This document shows, piece by piece, positions 27,840 to 36,715 of a stretch of DNA of 64,000 bases. Source of the DNA: Bacteroidales bacterium (lineage in GTDB: Bacteria > Bacteroidota > Bacteroidia > Bacteroidales > Tenuifilaceae); contig JANYLA010000050.1 in the NCBI GenBank assembly GCA_025361485.1, positions 1 to 64,000 of the forward strand, given 5' to 3'. A model generated the notes under the pieces. That model did not search any database. It saw only the letters and a program-made list of their open reading frames with translations, and was not told where the DNA came from. The position numbers were made by a program, and so were the translations under genes. Numbering within the stretch: position 1 is the first letter of the stretch; every line of letters starts with the position of its first letter.

Positions 27840-29984
27840 TTACTGCTCAATATCCTTCATCGTTAGCTGAATCCTTTTTCGTGCAACATCAACCTCGGTT
27901 ACTTTTACCTTTACGTGTTGATGAAGCTTAACCACATCATTCGGGTTTGAAATAAACTTATTAGCTAGCTGTGAGATGTGGACAAGTCCATCCTGCTTAA
28001 CCCCAACATCAACAAAGGCTCCAAAATTGGTAATATTTGTAACAATTCCTGGCAGAACCATTCCTGCTACCAAATCATCTATTTTATATATTCCATCAGC
28101 AAAATCGAATACCTTGATGGCTTTACGAGGATCGCGTCCCGGTTTCGAAAGTTCCTGCATAATATCGTTGAGCGTTGGAATACCTATCTTTTCGGTTACA
28201 TACCTTTCTAGTTTGATTTTACTTCGTAGAGTTTCGTCCTTCATCAAATCGATAACCTCACAACCGGCATCTTTAGCCATTTTCTCTACCACATGGTAGC
28301 TCTCGGGGTGAACAGCGCTATTATCGAGCGGATTCTTAGCATCAGGAATACGAAGAAACCCTGCGCTCTGTTCAAAAGCTTTATCGCCAAGTCTTGGTAT
28401 TTTCTTTAACTCTGTGCGGCTTTGGAACATGCCATTCTCCTTTCGATAATCAACAATATTTTTCGCGAGTTGTAGACCTAGCCCTGAAACGTAAGTTAGC
28501 AGATGCTTACTTGCTGTATTCAGATTAACCCCAACCTTATTAACACAGCTCTCCACTACCCCATCGAGTCCGGTTTTTAGCTTCGCTTGATCCACATCAT
28601 GCTGGTATTGCCCAACACCAATCGATTTTGGATCGATCTTTACCAATTCTGCTAAAGGATCAAGGAGTCTCCGTCCAATTGAAACCGATCCACGAACGGT
28701 AACATCAAACTCAGGGAATTCTTCTCTGGCCACTGCTGATGCCGAGTATATCGAAGCACCATCCTCGCTTACAACATAAACTCTAACCTCGCGGTTGAAT
28801 TGAATGTGTTTCACAAAGTTTTCGGTCTCGCGGCTAGCCGTTCCATTCCCTATGGCAATGGCATCAATCTTATAGGTATCGACAAGATTTGAAACTTTGC
28901 TCATCGCCTTACCTGACTCGCTTTGTGGTGGGTGAGGATAAATGGTTTCGTTATGCAGAAGATTGCCTTGCTGATCGAGGCAAACCAGTTTGCATCCACT
29001 TTTATACCCTGGATCGAGCGCAAGTACCATCTTTGGTCCTAATGGAGCGGACAGCAGAAGTTGACGAAGATTTTCGGCAAAAACTCTGATTGCCTCCTCA
29101 TCGGCTTTTTCCTTTAGTTCTGCAGTATATTCATTTTCGATGGATGGTTCAAGTAGTCGTTTGTAACAATCCTTAATAGCCATCGAAACTTGAGTTTGTG
29201 GCTCACCCGAACCTTTAACCATAAATCGTTCAATCTCCTCAATCAGATTCTCCTCAGGTGGAGTAATGCTCACCTTAAGAAATCCCTCATCCTGCCCACG
29301 GCGCATAGCCAAAAATCGATGCGATGCGCATCGGCGAACCTCTTCCTCGAAGCCAAAATAGTCGGTATATTTTATCCCTTCAGTTTCTTTATTTTTTACA
29401 ACCTTCGATTTGATAATTGCACCGCGCTTAAAATGCCTACGAGCAACATTACGAGCCTTCTCGTTCTCATTAACCCATTCGGCAATAATATCTCTGGCGC
29501 CTTGCAACGCTTCATCAGCATCTGCAACCTGATCGTTCACATATTTTTCAGCTTTGCCATAAATATCTCGATCCTGTTGTCGCATGATTAGCTCAGCCAA
29601 GGGCTCTAAGCCCTTCTCCTTCGCAATGGTTGCCTTTGTTCTGCGCTTGGGTTTATATGGTAGATAAATATCTTCGAGTTCAGTTAAATCGTAACATTCT
29701 ACGATTCTTTTCTTAAGTTCGTCGGTTAGCTTGCCTTGCTCTTCTATGGTAGTCAATACTGTTTCTTTCCTTTTATCAAGTTCAGCGTACTTAACCGATA
29801 AATCGCGGATTGAGGTGATCTGAACTTCATCTAAATCTCCGGTCTGCTCCTTCCTGTAACGGCTGATAAAAGGGATAGTTCCACCCTCTTCGATCAGCTT
29901 AATGGTATTTGAAACTTGGCGTGAGCTGATTGAAAGTTCCTTCGATATAAGATCAATATGTTTATTAACGTTTACTAAGTCCAT
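27840..29984 (-). CDS. tex: Tex-family RNA-binding transcription accessory protein
   Basis: The 714-residue protein has the Tex domain order: an N-terminal helix-turn-helix region, a YqgF/RNase H-like fold (about 330-430, LALDPGYKSGCKLVCLD), helix-hairpin-helix motifs (near 500-560, SGLGLQLAKNIVDYRKENG) and a C-terminal S1 RNA-binding domain (about 635-705, GIVTNITNFGAFVDVGVKQ). Tex proteins bind nucleic acids and associate with transcription. Nuclease activity is not established. It is a single gene convergent with the OstA-like gene. Confidence 0.95.
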   Translation of the reverse strand: MDLVNVNKHIDLISKELSISSRQVSNTIKLIEEGGTIPFISRYRKEQTGDLDEVQITSIRDLSVKYAELDKRKETVLTTIEEQGKLTDELKKRIVECYDLTELEDIYLPYKPKRRTKATIAKEKGLEPLAELIMRQQDRDIYGKAEKYVNDQVADADEALQGARDIIAEWVNENEKARNVARRHFKRGAIIKSKVVKNKETEGIKYTDYFGFEEEVRRCASHRFLAMRRGQDEGFLKVSITPPEENLIEEIERFMVKGSGEPQTQVSMAIKDCYKRLLEPSIENEYTAELKEKADEEAIRVFAENLRQLLLSAPLGPKMVLALDPGYKSGCKLVCLDQQGNLLHNETIYPHPPQSESGKAMSKVSNLVDTYKIDAIAIGNGTASRETENFVKHIQFNREVRVYVVSEDGASIYSASAVAREEFPEFDVTVRGSVSIGRRLLDPLAELVKIDPKSIGVGQYQHDVDQAKLKTGLDGVVESCVNKVGVNLNTASKHLLTYVSGLGLQLAKNIVDYRKENGMFQSRTELKKIPRLGDKAFEQSAGFLRIPDAKNPLDNSAVHPESYHVVEKMAKDAGCEVIDLMKDETLRSKIKLERYVTEKIGIPTLNDIMQELSKPGRDPRKAIKVFDFADGIYKIDDLVAGMVLPGIVTNITNFGAFVDVGVKQDGLVHISQLANKFISNPNDVVKLHQHVKVKVTEVDVARKRIQLTMKDIEQ

Positions 29985-30124
29985 CGGTAAATTATTTAAG
30001 GATACAAAAGAACAAAAAAATAATTAAAGACTTGTTGAGTATTCGATTCCACTTTGATGTGAATTGATAATTGCTTCGCTTAGTGCTTTATTCTAAACTT
30101 AATAGAATATGATGCTGATTATAG

Positions 30125-30152
30125 TTGAAGCAAAAGCAAATCGTTACTTTTG
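30125..30152 (+). promoter_or_regulatory. Bacteroidota-type promoter for phosphomannomutase
   Basis: TTG at 30125-30127 is followed after 17 bases by TACTTTTG (30145-30152), an exact TAnnTTTG match. It lies 27 bp before the start codon. Confidence 0.6.
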
Positions 30153-30179
30153 CACAATAACTAATAAAAAATCAGGGCT

Positions 30180-31523
30180 ATGGGCGCTTTTCATGCATAC
30201 GATATTCGGGGTATTTATAATAAAGATTTTAATAAGGACGATGCTTACAAAATAGGTTTCTTTTTGGTTGAACTACTTAAAACCGATAAAGTGCTTGTTG
30301 GTCGTGATGTTAGAGTTTCATCCGATGAGATTTTTGAATATTTAGCCAAAGGCATTAATGATGCAGGAGCCGATGTTTACAACCTTGGTTTAGCAACCAC
30401 TCCAATGGTTTATTTTGCCACAGCAAAGCATGGTTTTAACGCCTCTGTTCAGATTACCGCATCTCATAACGCAAGAGAGTATAACGGGATGAAGGTTTCA
30501 CGAGAGAACGCACTACCTGTTGGGTATGATGCAGGGCTTAAAGAGATTGAGGCAAAGGTTAAGACTGAACTGGTTGTGCCAGTATCAAAAAAAGGGAAGA
30601 TTATCGACTTTGAGGTTAAGGCTGATTACCTAAAATTTCTAAATGGTTATCGAAGTAACTATTCAAACCTAAAGATTGGGATAGATTGCTCCAATGGTAT
30701 GGCTGCGCTCCTGATTAAAGATATACTTGGCAATGAGCCTGTTTATATATTCGATGACCTTGATGGAACTTTCCCAAACCACGAAGCGAATCCGCTTGTT
30801 CCAGAAAATGTAGTTGACCTACAAAAACTGGTAAAAGAGAATAAGTGCGATGTTGGAATCATCTTCGATGGCGATGCCGATAGGGTTATGTTTGTTGATG
30901 AGAACTCAAAATTCATTTCGCCCGATTTGATGATTGCTGTTTTAGGACATTATTTCCTCGAAGAGAAAAATCAAAAGGGTATTGTACTTCAGGATATAAG
31001 AACCTCAAAAGCTGTTGGTGAATATCTAGCTCCGTTAGGAGGGACAACCCAAACATGGCGCGTTGGTCGTGCATTTGCAGCACCAAAACTTCGTGAACTA
31101 AATGGTGTTTTTGGAGGAGAACTTGCTGGTCATTACTACTTCCGCGATTTCTACTACTCCGATTCTGGTTTAATGGCTTGCCTTATTATTCTGAACGTGA
31201 TTAGCAAGATGAAGGAGAAAGGTATTTCCCTATCACAGCTAATATCGAAGATTGAGGCGTATGCGAACTCGGGTGAGATTAACTTTAAAATTGAAAAGAA
31301 AAAAGAGGCGATGGATGCTGTTCGCACTCACTTTATATCAGAAGAAACACCAACCGCATCATTCGATTTTGATGGTTACAGAGTTGAATTCCCCGATTGG
31401 TGGTTCAACATCCGTCCATCAAACACAGAGCCTTACCTAAGGTTTATTGCCGAGGCAAAAACAAAGGAGATGTTAGATGAAAAGGTGAAATGCGCTAGAA
31501 GAATAATTGAGAAGTTAATGTAA
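30180..31523 (+). CDS. Phosphomannomutase/phosphoglucomutase
   Basis: The 447-residue enzyme belongs to the alpha-D-phosphohexomutase family, which interconverts sugar 1- and 6-phosphates for cell-surface polysaccharide and nucleotide-sugar synthesis. All four family motifs are visible: the phosphoserine loop TASHNAREYNG with Ser95, the magnesium loop DGDADRV, the sugar-specificity loop GGELAGHYYF, and the phosphate-binding loop PSNTEPYLR near the C-terminus. The GGELAGH loop fits the dual phosphomannomutase/phosphoglucomutase type, but substrate preference is inferred. It stands alone with its own promoter and a strong terminator. Confidence 0.92.
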   Translation: MGAFHAYDIRGIYNKDFNKDDAYKIGFFLVELLKTDKVLVGRDVRVSSDEIFEYLAKGINDAGADVYNLGLATTPMVYFATAKHGFNASVQITASHNAREYNGMKVSRENALPVGYDAGLKEIEAKVKTELVVPVSKKGKIIDFEVKADYLKFLNGYRSNYSNLKIGIDCSNGMAALLIKDILGNEPVYIFDDLDGTFPNHEANPLVPENVVDLQKLVKENKCDVGIIFDGDADRVMFVDENSKFISPDLMIAVLGHYFLEEKNQKGIVLQDIRTSKAVGEYLAPLGGTTQTWRVGRAFAAPKLRELNGVFGGELAGHYYFRDFYYSDSGLMACLIILNVISKMKEKGISLSQLISKIEAYANSGEINFKIEKKKEAMDAVRTHFISEETPTASFDFDGYRVEFPDWWFNIRPSNTEPYLRFIAEAKTKEMLDEKVKCARRIIEKLM

Positions 31524-31547
31524 TCAGCACTGCAAGCTATACTAATT

Positions 31548-31582
31548 AAAAGCCCCCAAGAAAATTCTTGGGGGCTTTTGTA
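31548..31582. terminator. Strong bidirectional terminator
   Basis: A 15-bp inverted repeat (31548-31562 and 31565-31579) contains AGCCCCCAAG / CTTGGGGGCT and has A- and T-rich ends on both strands. It separates the convergent phosphomannomutase and small charged-protein genes and can serve both. Confidence 0.9.
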
Positions 31583-31804
31583 TTATTGAGATTTTTCCTC
31601 GGTCTCTTCCTTTTCCTCGTCCCGTTCAACAGGCGGTTCAGAGGTAATATTTCCAAACTTATCGACATAGGCGATCATGCTATCGAAACCACCTCCAGTA
31701 GAGTTCTCTTTACGGTCAGATTTCTTTTGCTCCTTCTCCTGCCTTTTTTTAAGGCGTTTCTCTGTTTTCTGCTTTTTGATAAAGCGATTATTAGGTCCTG
31801 CCAT
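31583..31804 (-). CDS. Small highly charged protein, linked to DEAD-box helicase
   Basis: The 73-residue protein starts with a lysine/arginine-rich helix (about 5-33), followed by a Gly-rich turn STGGGFDSMIAYVDKFGN and an acidic tail. From memory, a similar segment occurs in Bacteroidota as a small protein or as an N-terminal extension of cold-shock-domain proteins; here no cold-shock domain follows. It begins 12 bp after the DEAD-box helicase stop codon and ends at a terminator. The context suggests an RNA-binding helper of the helicase, possibly cold-inducible, but that is inference. Confidence 0.65.
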   Translation of the reverse strand: MAGPNNRFIKKQKTEKRLKKRQEKEQKKSDRKENSTGGGFDSMIAYVDKFGNITSEPPVERDEEKEETEEKSQ

Positions 31805-31816
31805 AATTTCTTCTTT

Positions 31817-33022
31817 CTAGTTAACAAATGTAAATGCTTTTCCGCTTTCTCCAGCTCTTCCAGTCCTTCCAATACGATGAATATAGCTATCCATATTTTT
31901 AGGCTGCTGATAGTTGATTACGTGCGAAACATGAGAGATATCGAGTCCTCTAGCCGCAACATCGGTTGCAACTAAAACCTGAATTCGTTTGTTCTTAAAT
32001 GAGTCAAGCGCATTGATTCTGTAATTTTGCGATTTATTACCATGAATCTCATCGGCCTTTATACCTGCTTGTCTTAAATCCTTAGTGATTCTGCTTACCC
32101 AACGTTTGGTTTCGGCAAATACTAAAACCTTTTCGAACGATTTGTCGCGAACCATACTTACAAGAACATCCATCTTATTCTCGCCATTCTTAACCCTGAT
32201 AATATCTTGGTCGATTGACTCTGGACTAACATTTCCTGTTCTAACACGGACCTCAACAGGATTTTCGAGTAAATTATTGATCAATGCTTTTTGACCCTTC
32301 TCTTCGGTTGCAGAAAAAAGAACCGTTTGTTTACGGTTGCTCATTCCATCAACAAAAAACTGAATATCGTGCGAGAAACCCATATCCAACAATCGGTCAA
32401 ACTCATCCAATACAAGTATAGAGAAGTTTTTTAGATTTAATGCCCTTTGACGTATCATATCAGAGATCCGTCCTGGAGTACCAATGATTAAGTGACTTGG
32501 TCTTCTTAGATTGGTAACATCGCGCATTACGCTAGTGCCACCAATTAAGCAGTTGCTTGACAGGTTAAGATCTTTGCTAATGCTCTTGAATTCGCTCTCA
32601 ATCTGAAGGGCTAGTTCACGGGTTGGCGATACGATTAGTACTTGAAAATTAGGTCTCTGATTTATAAGATTGTTTATAATCGGCACTAAAAAAGCTGCTG
32701 TTTTACCAGTTCCAGTTTGAGCTAATCCTACTAAATTTCTGCCATCGAGAATTGCCTCAAGGGTTTTATCCTGAATTTCGGTTGGGGTTTTAAAACCCTT
32801 TTTCAATAGGTTTTTAACAATGATAGGATTAACCTGTAAATCCTCAATTAAACGTGTTGAAGTGTACTTTGTTACTTCTTGTGAAATTGCTTTTTTTACG
32901 AAAAGGGTTGGATCTAAAGATTTAGTTTTACCTTGTCCATTACCTGTTGATCTTCCTCTTGTTGGTTTTTTGTAGTCAAGATTCCGCTGTCCCCTATTTT
33001 TTAGAGGTCGTCTGTTTTCCAT
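31817..33022 (-). CDS. DEAD-box RNA helicase (RhlE-like)
   Basis: The 401-residue protein has the DEAD-box helicase motifs: a Q-motif region KKGFKTPTEIQ, Walker A AQTGTGKT, PTRELA, motif II as DEFD where DEAD is usual, motif III SAT, and motif VI HRIGRTGRAG. It resembles the RhlE/CsdA group that remodels structured RNA or assists ribosome assembly. The N-terminal 45 residues are basic and low in complexity. The substitution of DEFD for DEAD keeps the two acidic residues needed for ATP hydrolysis. It is the first gene of a two-gene operon with a small charged protein. Confidence 0.92.
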   Translation of the reverse strand: MENRRPLKNRGQRNLDYKKPTRGRSTGNGQGKTKSLDPTLFVKKAISQEVTKYTSTRLIEDLQVNPIIVKNLLKKGFKTPTEIQDKTLEAILDGRNLVGLAQTGTGKTAAFLVPIINNLINQRPNFQVLIVSPTRELALQIESEFKSISKDLNLSSNCLIGGTSVMRDVTNLRRPSHLIIGTPGRISDMIRQRALNLKNFSILVLDEFDRLLDMGFSHDIQFFVDGMSNRKQTVLFSATEEKGQKALINNLLENPVEVRVRTGNVSPESIDQDIIRVKNGENKMDVLVSMVRDKSFEKVLVFAETKRWVSRITKDLRQAGIKADEIHGNKSQNYRINALDSFKNKRIQVLVATDVAARGLDISHVSHVINYQQPKNMDSYIHRIGRTGRAGESGKAFTFVN

Positions 33023-33292
33023 TTTTAAAATTAGTTAATGCCGCTGATGCTAACATTAACCGCGTATCTGTTCAAAGGGGTAATGTTTCTTTGGCGTAAA
33101 TATTATTCAGCGTAAACTAGTGAAGTAGAAAGAATGTCTTCTTGAAAGGTGATATCGAGAGAAATACTAACTATACAGATCTAAAATATGCTAAAATCGA
33201 TGCAAAGGAAGTCATAATTAATTCAATATCCAAATAGCTTGTAAATTAAGGTTTAGTGCTAAGACTAAGCAAACAGCTTTATGTCCAAATTT

Positions 33293-34108
33293 TTAATTTG
33301 CATTAAAATAAATTCCACTTACTAACAGCCTGTTCGCTATTATTATGACAACCAACAAAAGGTATAACCAAAAATGTGGTCTATTCAAGGATTCAAACTC
33401 CTTATTAAAATTGTTATTGGGATAGATTTTTGTTAGAGCATTCCTATAACCCCAGAAGAAAGAGAAGGGCATACAAATAGGAGCAATTAAGCTTAATACA
33501 GCCTTAATAGGTAAATTTAAAAATGTTGTGATGATAATACCAATAAATATTGGGTAGAGTAATAATGAACGAATAAATTGGAATCTTAAATCTTTATTCT
33601 CAATTACCTCTCGTGAACCCATTTCAACAAAGTACTTTGCTTGGCTATTCATAAGAAAATACAACATAGCTACACCTGCTAATGCTATTAAAATAGTTAG
33701 CCAAATTGAGAAGCCAAGCGCATGACAAATATAACCAGTATCACCACCAGTAAACAAAGGCGCAACCATTAGATAGCCAAAAAAACCTATATAACCGAAG
33801 GAAGACATGTAAAGATTAAACAGAAATAAAGTATTTCGTTTTGTTTGAAGGGTGCAAATGAAATGAAAAAGCATTCCAATAGCTAAACTAACGAATGGAC
33901 CTGCGCTTTTAATAAAAAGTATGCTTTGCCGCGATAATCCAGCATCAATATTCGAAACATAATTATGGTGAATAGAGATACCTTTTGCTTGAACAATTAT
34001 TGATGCAAAGAAATGACCGAACTCATGCAATGTCATTGCCAATGTAGAGGCAACAACAAATAGAATCGATGAATTTATGATGATGTGTTTTTGTCTTATC
34101 AAACCCAT
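33293..34108 (-). CDS. M50-like integral membrane metalloprotease homologue
   Basis: The 271-residue protein has about six membrane helices. The first long one contains HEFGH (His28, Glu29, His32), the zinc site pattern of site-2-type M50 peptidases, and KSAGPFVSLAIG resembles the M50 AGP-N/S segment. A possible third ligand is Asp in FTGGDTGY, although the usual DGG motif is not clear. It may be an intramembrane peptidase or a degenerate relative. There are no PDZ or CBS domains. It stands alone, divergent from the electron-transfer cluster that begins at 34501. Confidence 0.6.
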   Translation of the reverse strand: MGLIRQKHIIINSSILFVVASTLAMTLHEFGHFFASIIVQAKGISIHHNYVSNIDAGLSRQSILFIKSAGPFVSLAIGMLFHFICTLQTKRNTLFLFNLYMSSFGYIGFFGYLMVAPLFTGGDTGYICHALGFSIWLTILIALAGVAMLYFLMNSQAKYFVEMGSREVIENKDLRFQFIRSLLLYPIFIGIIITTFLNLPIKAVLSLIAPICMPFSFFWGYRNALTKIYPNNNFNKEFESLNRPHFWLYLLLVVIIIANRLLVSGIYFNAN

Positions 34109-34361
34109 AATTTTAGTATTTATTTGAATTACTATTTATCATACTCTTATTAAAGGTGCTCCAAATAGTACAACCTTTAACTTTCTTTAACAGTTTAGGG
34201 CTTATTGTAAAAAGTAAAAACAAATAACTTTCTTTTAATGCAAATCTATTCATTTTCAAACTAAATGAAAGAGCTAGAGTTCTCATTTTTCAATCACAAT
34301 AAATATTCTCTTAAAAATAATGGTATTTTTGGTTCGTCAAGAACTTTATTTTGTAATTTGA
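34109..34361. other. Intergenic region, no feature seen
   Basis: AT-rich sequence between two divergent genes. I see no credible small gene or strong hairpin here; the only structured part of the interval is the palindrome starting at 34362. Confidence 0.4.
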
Positions 34362-34407
34362 CAATGTTTGGAAACATTGATTTGCTTTTAAGCATTTAAT
34401 AGCTTTA
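34362..34407 (+). promoter_or_regulatory. Candidate operator overlapping promoter of the cytochrome cluster
   Basis: The palindrome CAATGTTTGGAAACATTG (34362-34379) has two perfect 8-bp arms with two central bases. Its last bases TTG (34377-34379) stand 20 bases before TAGCTTTA (34400-34407), a one-base variant of the TAnnTTTG -7 box. The palindrome therefore covers the likely -33 element, a typical place for a dimeric regulator. It is about 120 bp before the cytochrome b-like gene. The regulator is unknown. Confidence 0.45.
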
Positions 34408-34500
34408 GCAGTTCAAGATTTATTGTTTTGAGGCTTACAACAATTTCGATGTAATATCGTATTTATAATTCAGGGAGTTTAATTCATTAAAATCAGTGGA

Positions 34501-35370
34501 ATGTCAAAAACAGCTCATCGAATTTTCATTTTCGGAATGGCTCTTATCGTCATAGGAACCATTACGTTTCTATTTTATCTGGGGTTTTCCTACTATCAAA
34601 TCAGCTTAGAGGAGCGGTTTTTTGATCCGTCCAACACATTACTAAAACCAAGTGGCACATTGGGGCACGGCTTTGGAATTTTTGGTTCGTTGTTTATGAT
34701 ACTTGGCATTTTACTATATATGGCTCGTAAACGATTTCGTTCATTATCGCGGTTAGGCAATTTAAAGTACTGGCTTGAGTTTCATATTTTTCTTTGCACT
34801 CTGGGTCCAATTCTTGTACTTTTTCATACATCATTTAAATTCGGAGGAATTGTAGCAATTAGCTTTTGGAGTATGGTTGCAGTATTTTTAAGTGGAATCG
34901 TTGGGCGGTTTATCTATATTCAAATTCCTAGATCAATTGAAGGGAGAGAACTTAGCTTGAATGAGGTTCGGAATATGAAGAGTGATATTGGTGAAATAAT
35001 TCGTAATTCATACCAATTGGAAGAAGAAAGTTATAATACAATTGTAACATCTATAGGCAATAAGCCTGAGTTAAATCATGGCAATATTTTTGTTCGTACC
35101 ATCAGAAAATATTTCGATGATATTAAAACAATCCGATTAGTAAAACATGTTCTCAAGAAGAATAAACTTCCAAAATCTGAAATCCATAAGGTTGTTGGTT
35201 TAGTACAGAATGATATTTCCATAAATCGAAAGATTGAAAGGCTTGTAACAATGCAAAAATTATTCAATTATTGGCATGTAGCCCACCTACCCTTTGCGCT
35301 TGTTATGTTAATAATAATGGTTATTCATGTAGCAGTTACTATAGTTTTTGGATATAAATGGATATTTTAA
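34501..35370 (+). CDS. Membrane b-type cytochrome, probably di-haem
   Basis: The 289-residue protein has about five membrane helices. Two helices carry histidines at cytochrome-b spacing: His95-X13-His109 and His262-X13-His276. This would bind two stacked haems between the two helices, as in quinol-cytochrome c oxidoreductases and related proteins. Further histidines (56, 259) lie at membrane edges. A charged cytoplasmic-type loop of about 110 residues separates the two halves. Its stop codon overlaps the start of the FAD oxidoreductase by 13 bp, and three multihaem cytochrome genes follow, so it probably passes electrons across the inner membrane. I do not recognise a named family; the haem assignment is inferred from the spacing. 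Confidence 0.65.
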   Translation: MSKTAHRIFIFGMALIVIGTITFLFYLGFSYYQISLEERFFDPSNTLLKPSGTLGHGFGIFGSLFMILGILLYMARKRFRSLSRLGNLKYWLEFHIFLCTLGPILVLFHTSFKFGGIVAISFWSMVAVFLSGIVGRFIYIQIPRSIEGRELSLNEVRNMKSDIGEIIRNSYQLEEESYNTIVTSIGNKPELNHGNIFVRTIRKYFDDIKTIRLVKHVLKKNKLPKSEIHKVVGLVQNDISINRKIERLVTMQKLFNYWHVAHLPFALVMLIIMVIHVAVTIVFGYKWIF

Positions 35371-36695
35371 GTATGGAAATACTCTTTGAGGAAATTGCTG
35401 TTTATTCAATCGTTGCATTGCTTTGCATTGTGGTGGTGGTAATCTATTTACGAAAGCAAAGTCGCGAATCAAGAATCGTTAGCGCCAAAATAAAAAAAGC
35501 AAAAGAGGAAGGACTTTACGAGCCAGTTTCGCTTCATCCTGTTATAGATCATAACTGCATAAAAACAGGTGCTTGCATTGCTGCTTGCCCCGAACACGAT
35601 ATTTTGGGCATTGTTAATGGTAGAGCAACTACCATTAATGCCTCTCAGTGCATAGGACATGGAGCATGTTTTCATGCTTGCCCTACACAAGCAATAACAT
35701 TGGTTATTGGTACTGAAAAACGAGGAGTTGATCTGCCTCACATGAACCAAAATTTCGAAACCAATGTTCCGGGTATATTTATTGCTGGCGAATTGGGTGG
35801 AATGGGTCTTATTCGAAATGCTGTTGAACAGGGGAAACAGGCCGTTGAAAACATGGTTAAATCCATTAAAAAAGAACATGGAGCAATGTATGACATCGTC
35901 ATTATTGGTGCAGGGCCAGCGGGAATATCAGCATCGTTGAAAGCAAAAATGCTTAAACTCAAATCTATTATACTGGAGCAGGATTCATTGGGTGGCACCG
36001 TTTTTACTTTTCCTCGGAAGAAAATTGTAATGACAGCGCCTATGGATCTTCCGCTCTATGGAAAAATTAAACTTTTTGAAACAAGCAAGGGTGAGTTATT
36101 AGATTTATGGAATACCGTTTTGAAAAAAAACGATATTCAAGTTAAGGAACGATCCAAGGTAGAATCAATAGTTAATGAAGATGGTAATTTTAAGATTACC
36201 ACTTTGACGGGCGAGCATTACACAGCGAATAAAATCCTTTTATCCATTGGAAGACGCGGCACACCTCGTAAGTTAAATGTACCAGGGGAAGAAAGTGAAA
36301 AGGTTGCTTATCGTTTATTAGAACCCGAAATTATTGAAGGGAAAAACATTATGGTAGTAGGTGGCGGCGATTCAGCAATTGAATCAGCATTACTACTTGC
36401 AGATAAAAACAAGGTAACTTTATCATACCGAAGTGAAGCATTTAGCCGCCTAAAGCCTGTTAATAGTCAGAAAATTAATACTGCAATTGCAAATGAAACC
36501 ATCGATGTGCGACTAAGTTCAAACATTTTATCCATTGATAAAGATGATGTTACTCTTTCATCTGGAACTGAAAGCATAAAACTAGAGAATGATTTAGTCT
36601 ATATCTTTGCAGGAGGAGAATTACCAACCCAATTTTTGGAGAAAATTGGAATTACAATTACCAAGAAGTTTGGAGAAGCTGTATTGAAGCATTAA
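35358..36695 (+). CDS. Membrane-anchored ferredoxin-FAD/NAD(P) oxidoreductase
   Basis: The 445-residue protein has an N-terminal membrane helix (about 13-31) and a two-cluster ferredoxin-like region with Cys67/73/77 and Cys98/104/108. The position of the second cysteine in each CxxCxxCxxxCP motif is Thr70 and His101. Then come a TNVPGIFIAGELGG segment (135-148), the FAD site GAGPAG (184-189) and the NAD(P) site GGGDSA (335-340). In thioredoxin reductase-type enzymes the TxVPGIFAAGD segment ends the protein; here it precedes the FAD site, indicating a circular permutation. The gene overlaps the b-cytochrome gene by 13 bp. It may also start at ATG 35373. Likely role: electron entry from NAD(P)H or a ferredoxin. 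Confidence 0.8.
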   Translation: MDILSMEILFEEIAVYSIVALLCIVVVVIYLRKQSRESRIVSAKIKKAKEEGLYEPVSLHPVIDHNCIKTGACIAACPEHDILGIVNGRATTINASQCIGHGACFHACPTQAITLVIGTEKRGVDLPHMNQNFETNVPGIFIAGELGGMGLIRNAVEQGKQAVENMVKSIKKEHGAMYDIVIIGAGPAGISASLKAKMLKLKSIILEQDSLGGTVFTFPRKKIVMTAPMDLPLYGKIKLFETSKGELLDLWNTVLKKNDIQVKERSKVESIVNEDGNFKITTLTGEHYTANKILLSIGRRGTPRKLNVPGEESEKVAYRLLEPEIIEGKNIMVVGGGDSAIESALLLADKNKVTLSYRSEAFSRLKPVNSQKINTAIANETIDVRLSSNILSIDKDDVTLSSGTESIKLENDLVYIFAGGELPTQFLEKIGITITKKFGEAVLKH

Positions 36696-36715
36696 ATTGT
36701 TAAAAAAAATATTTC

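Noticed and set aside
35358-36695. Two-cluster ferredoxin motif as a sign of a damaged gene
   Set aside because: The frame is intact and both motifs vary at the same position; I recall similar replacement in related proteins, so it is likelier a family trait.
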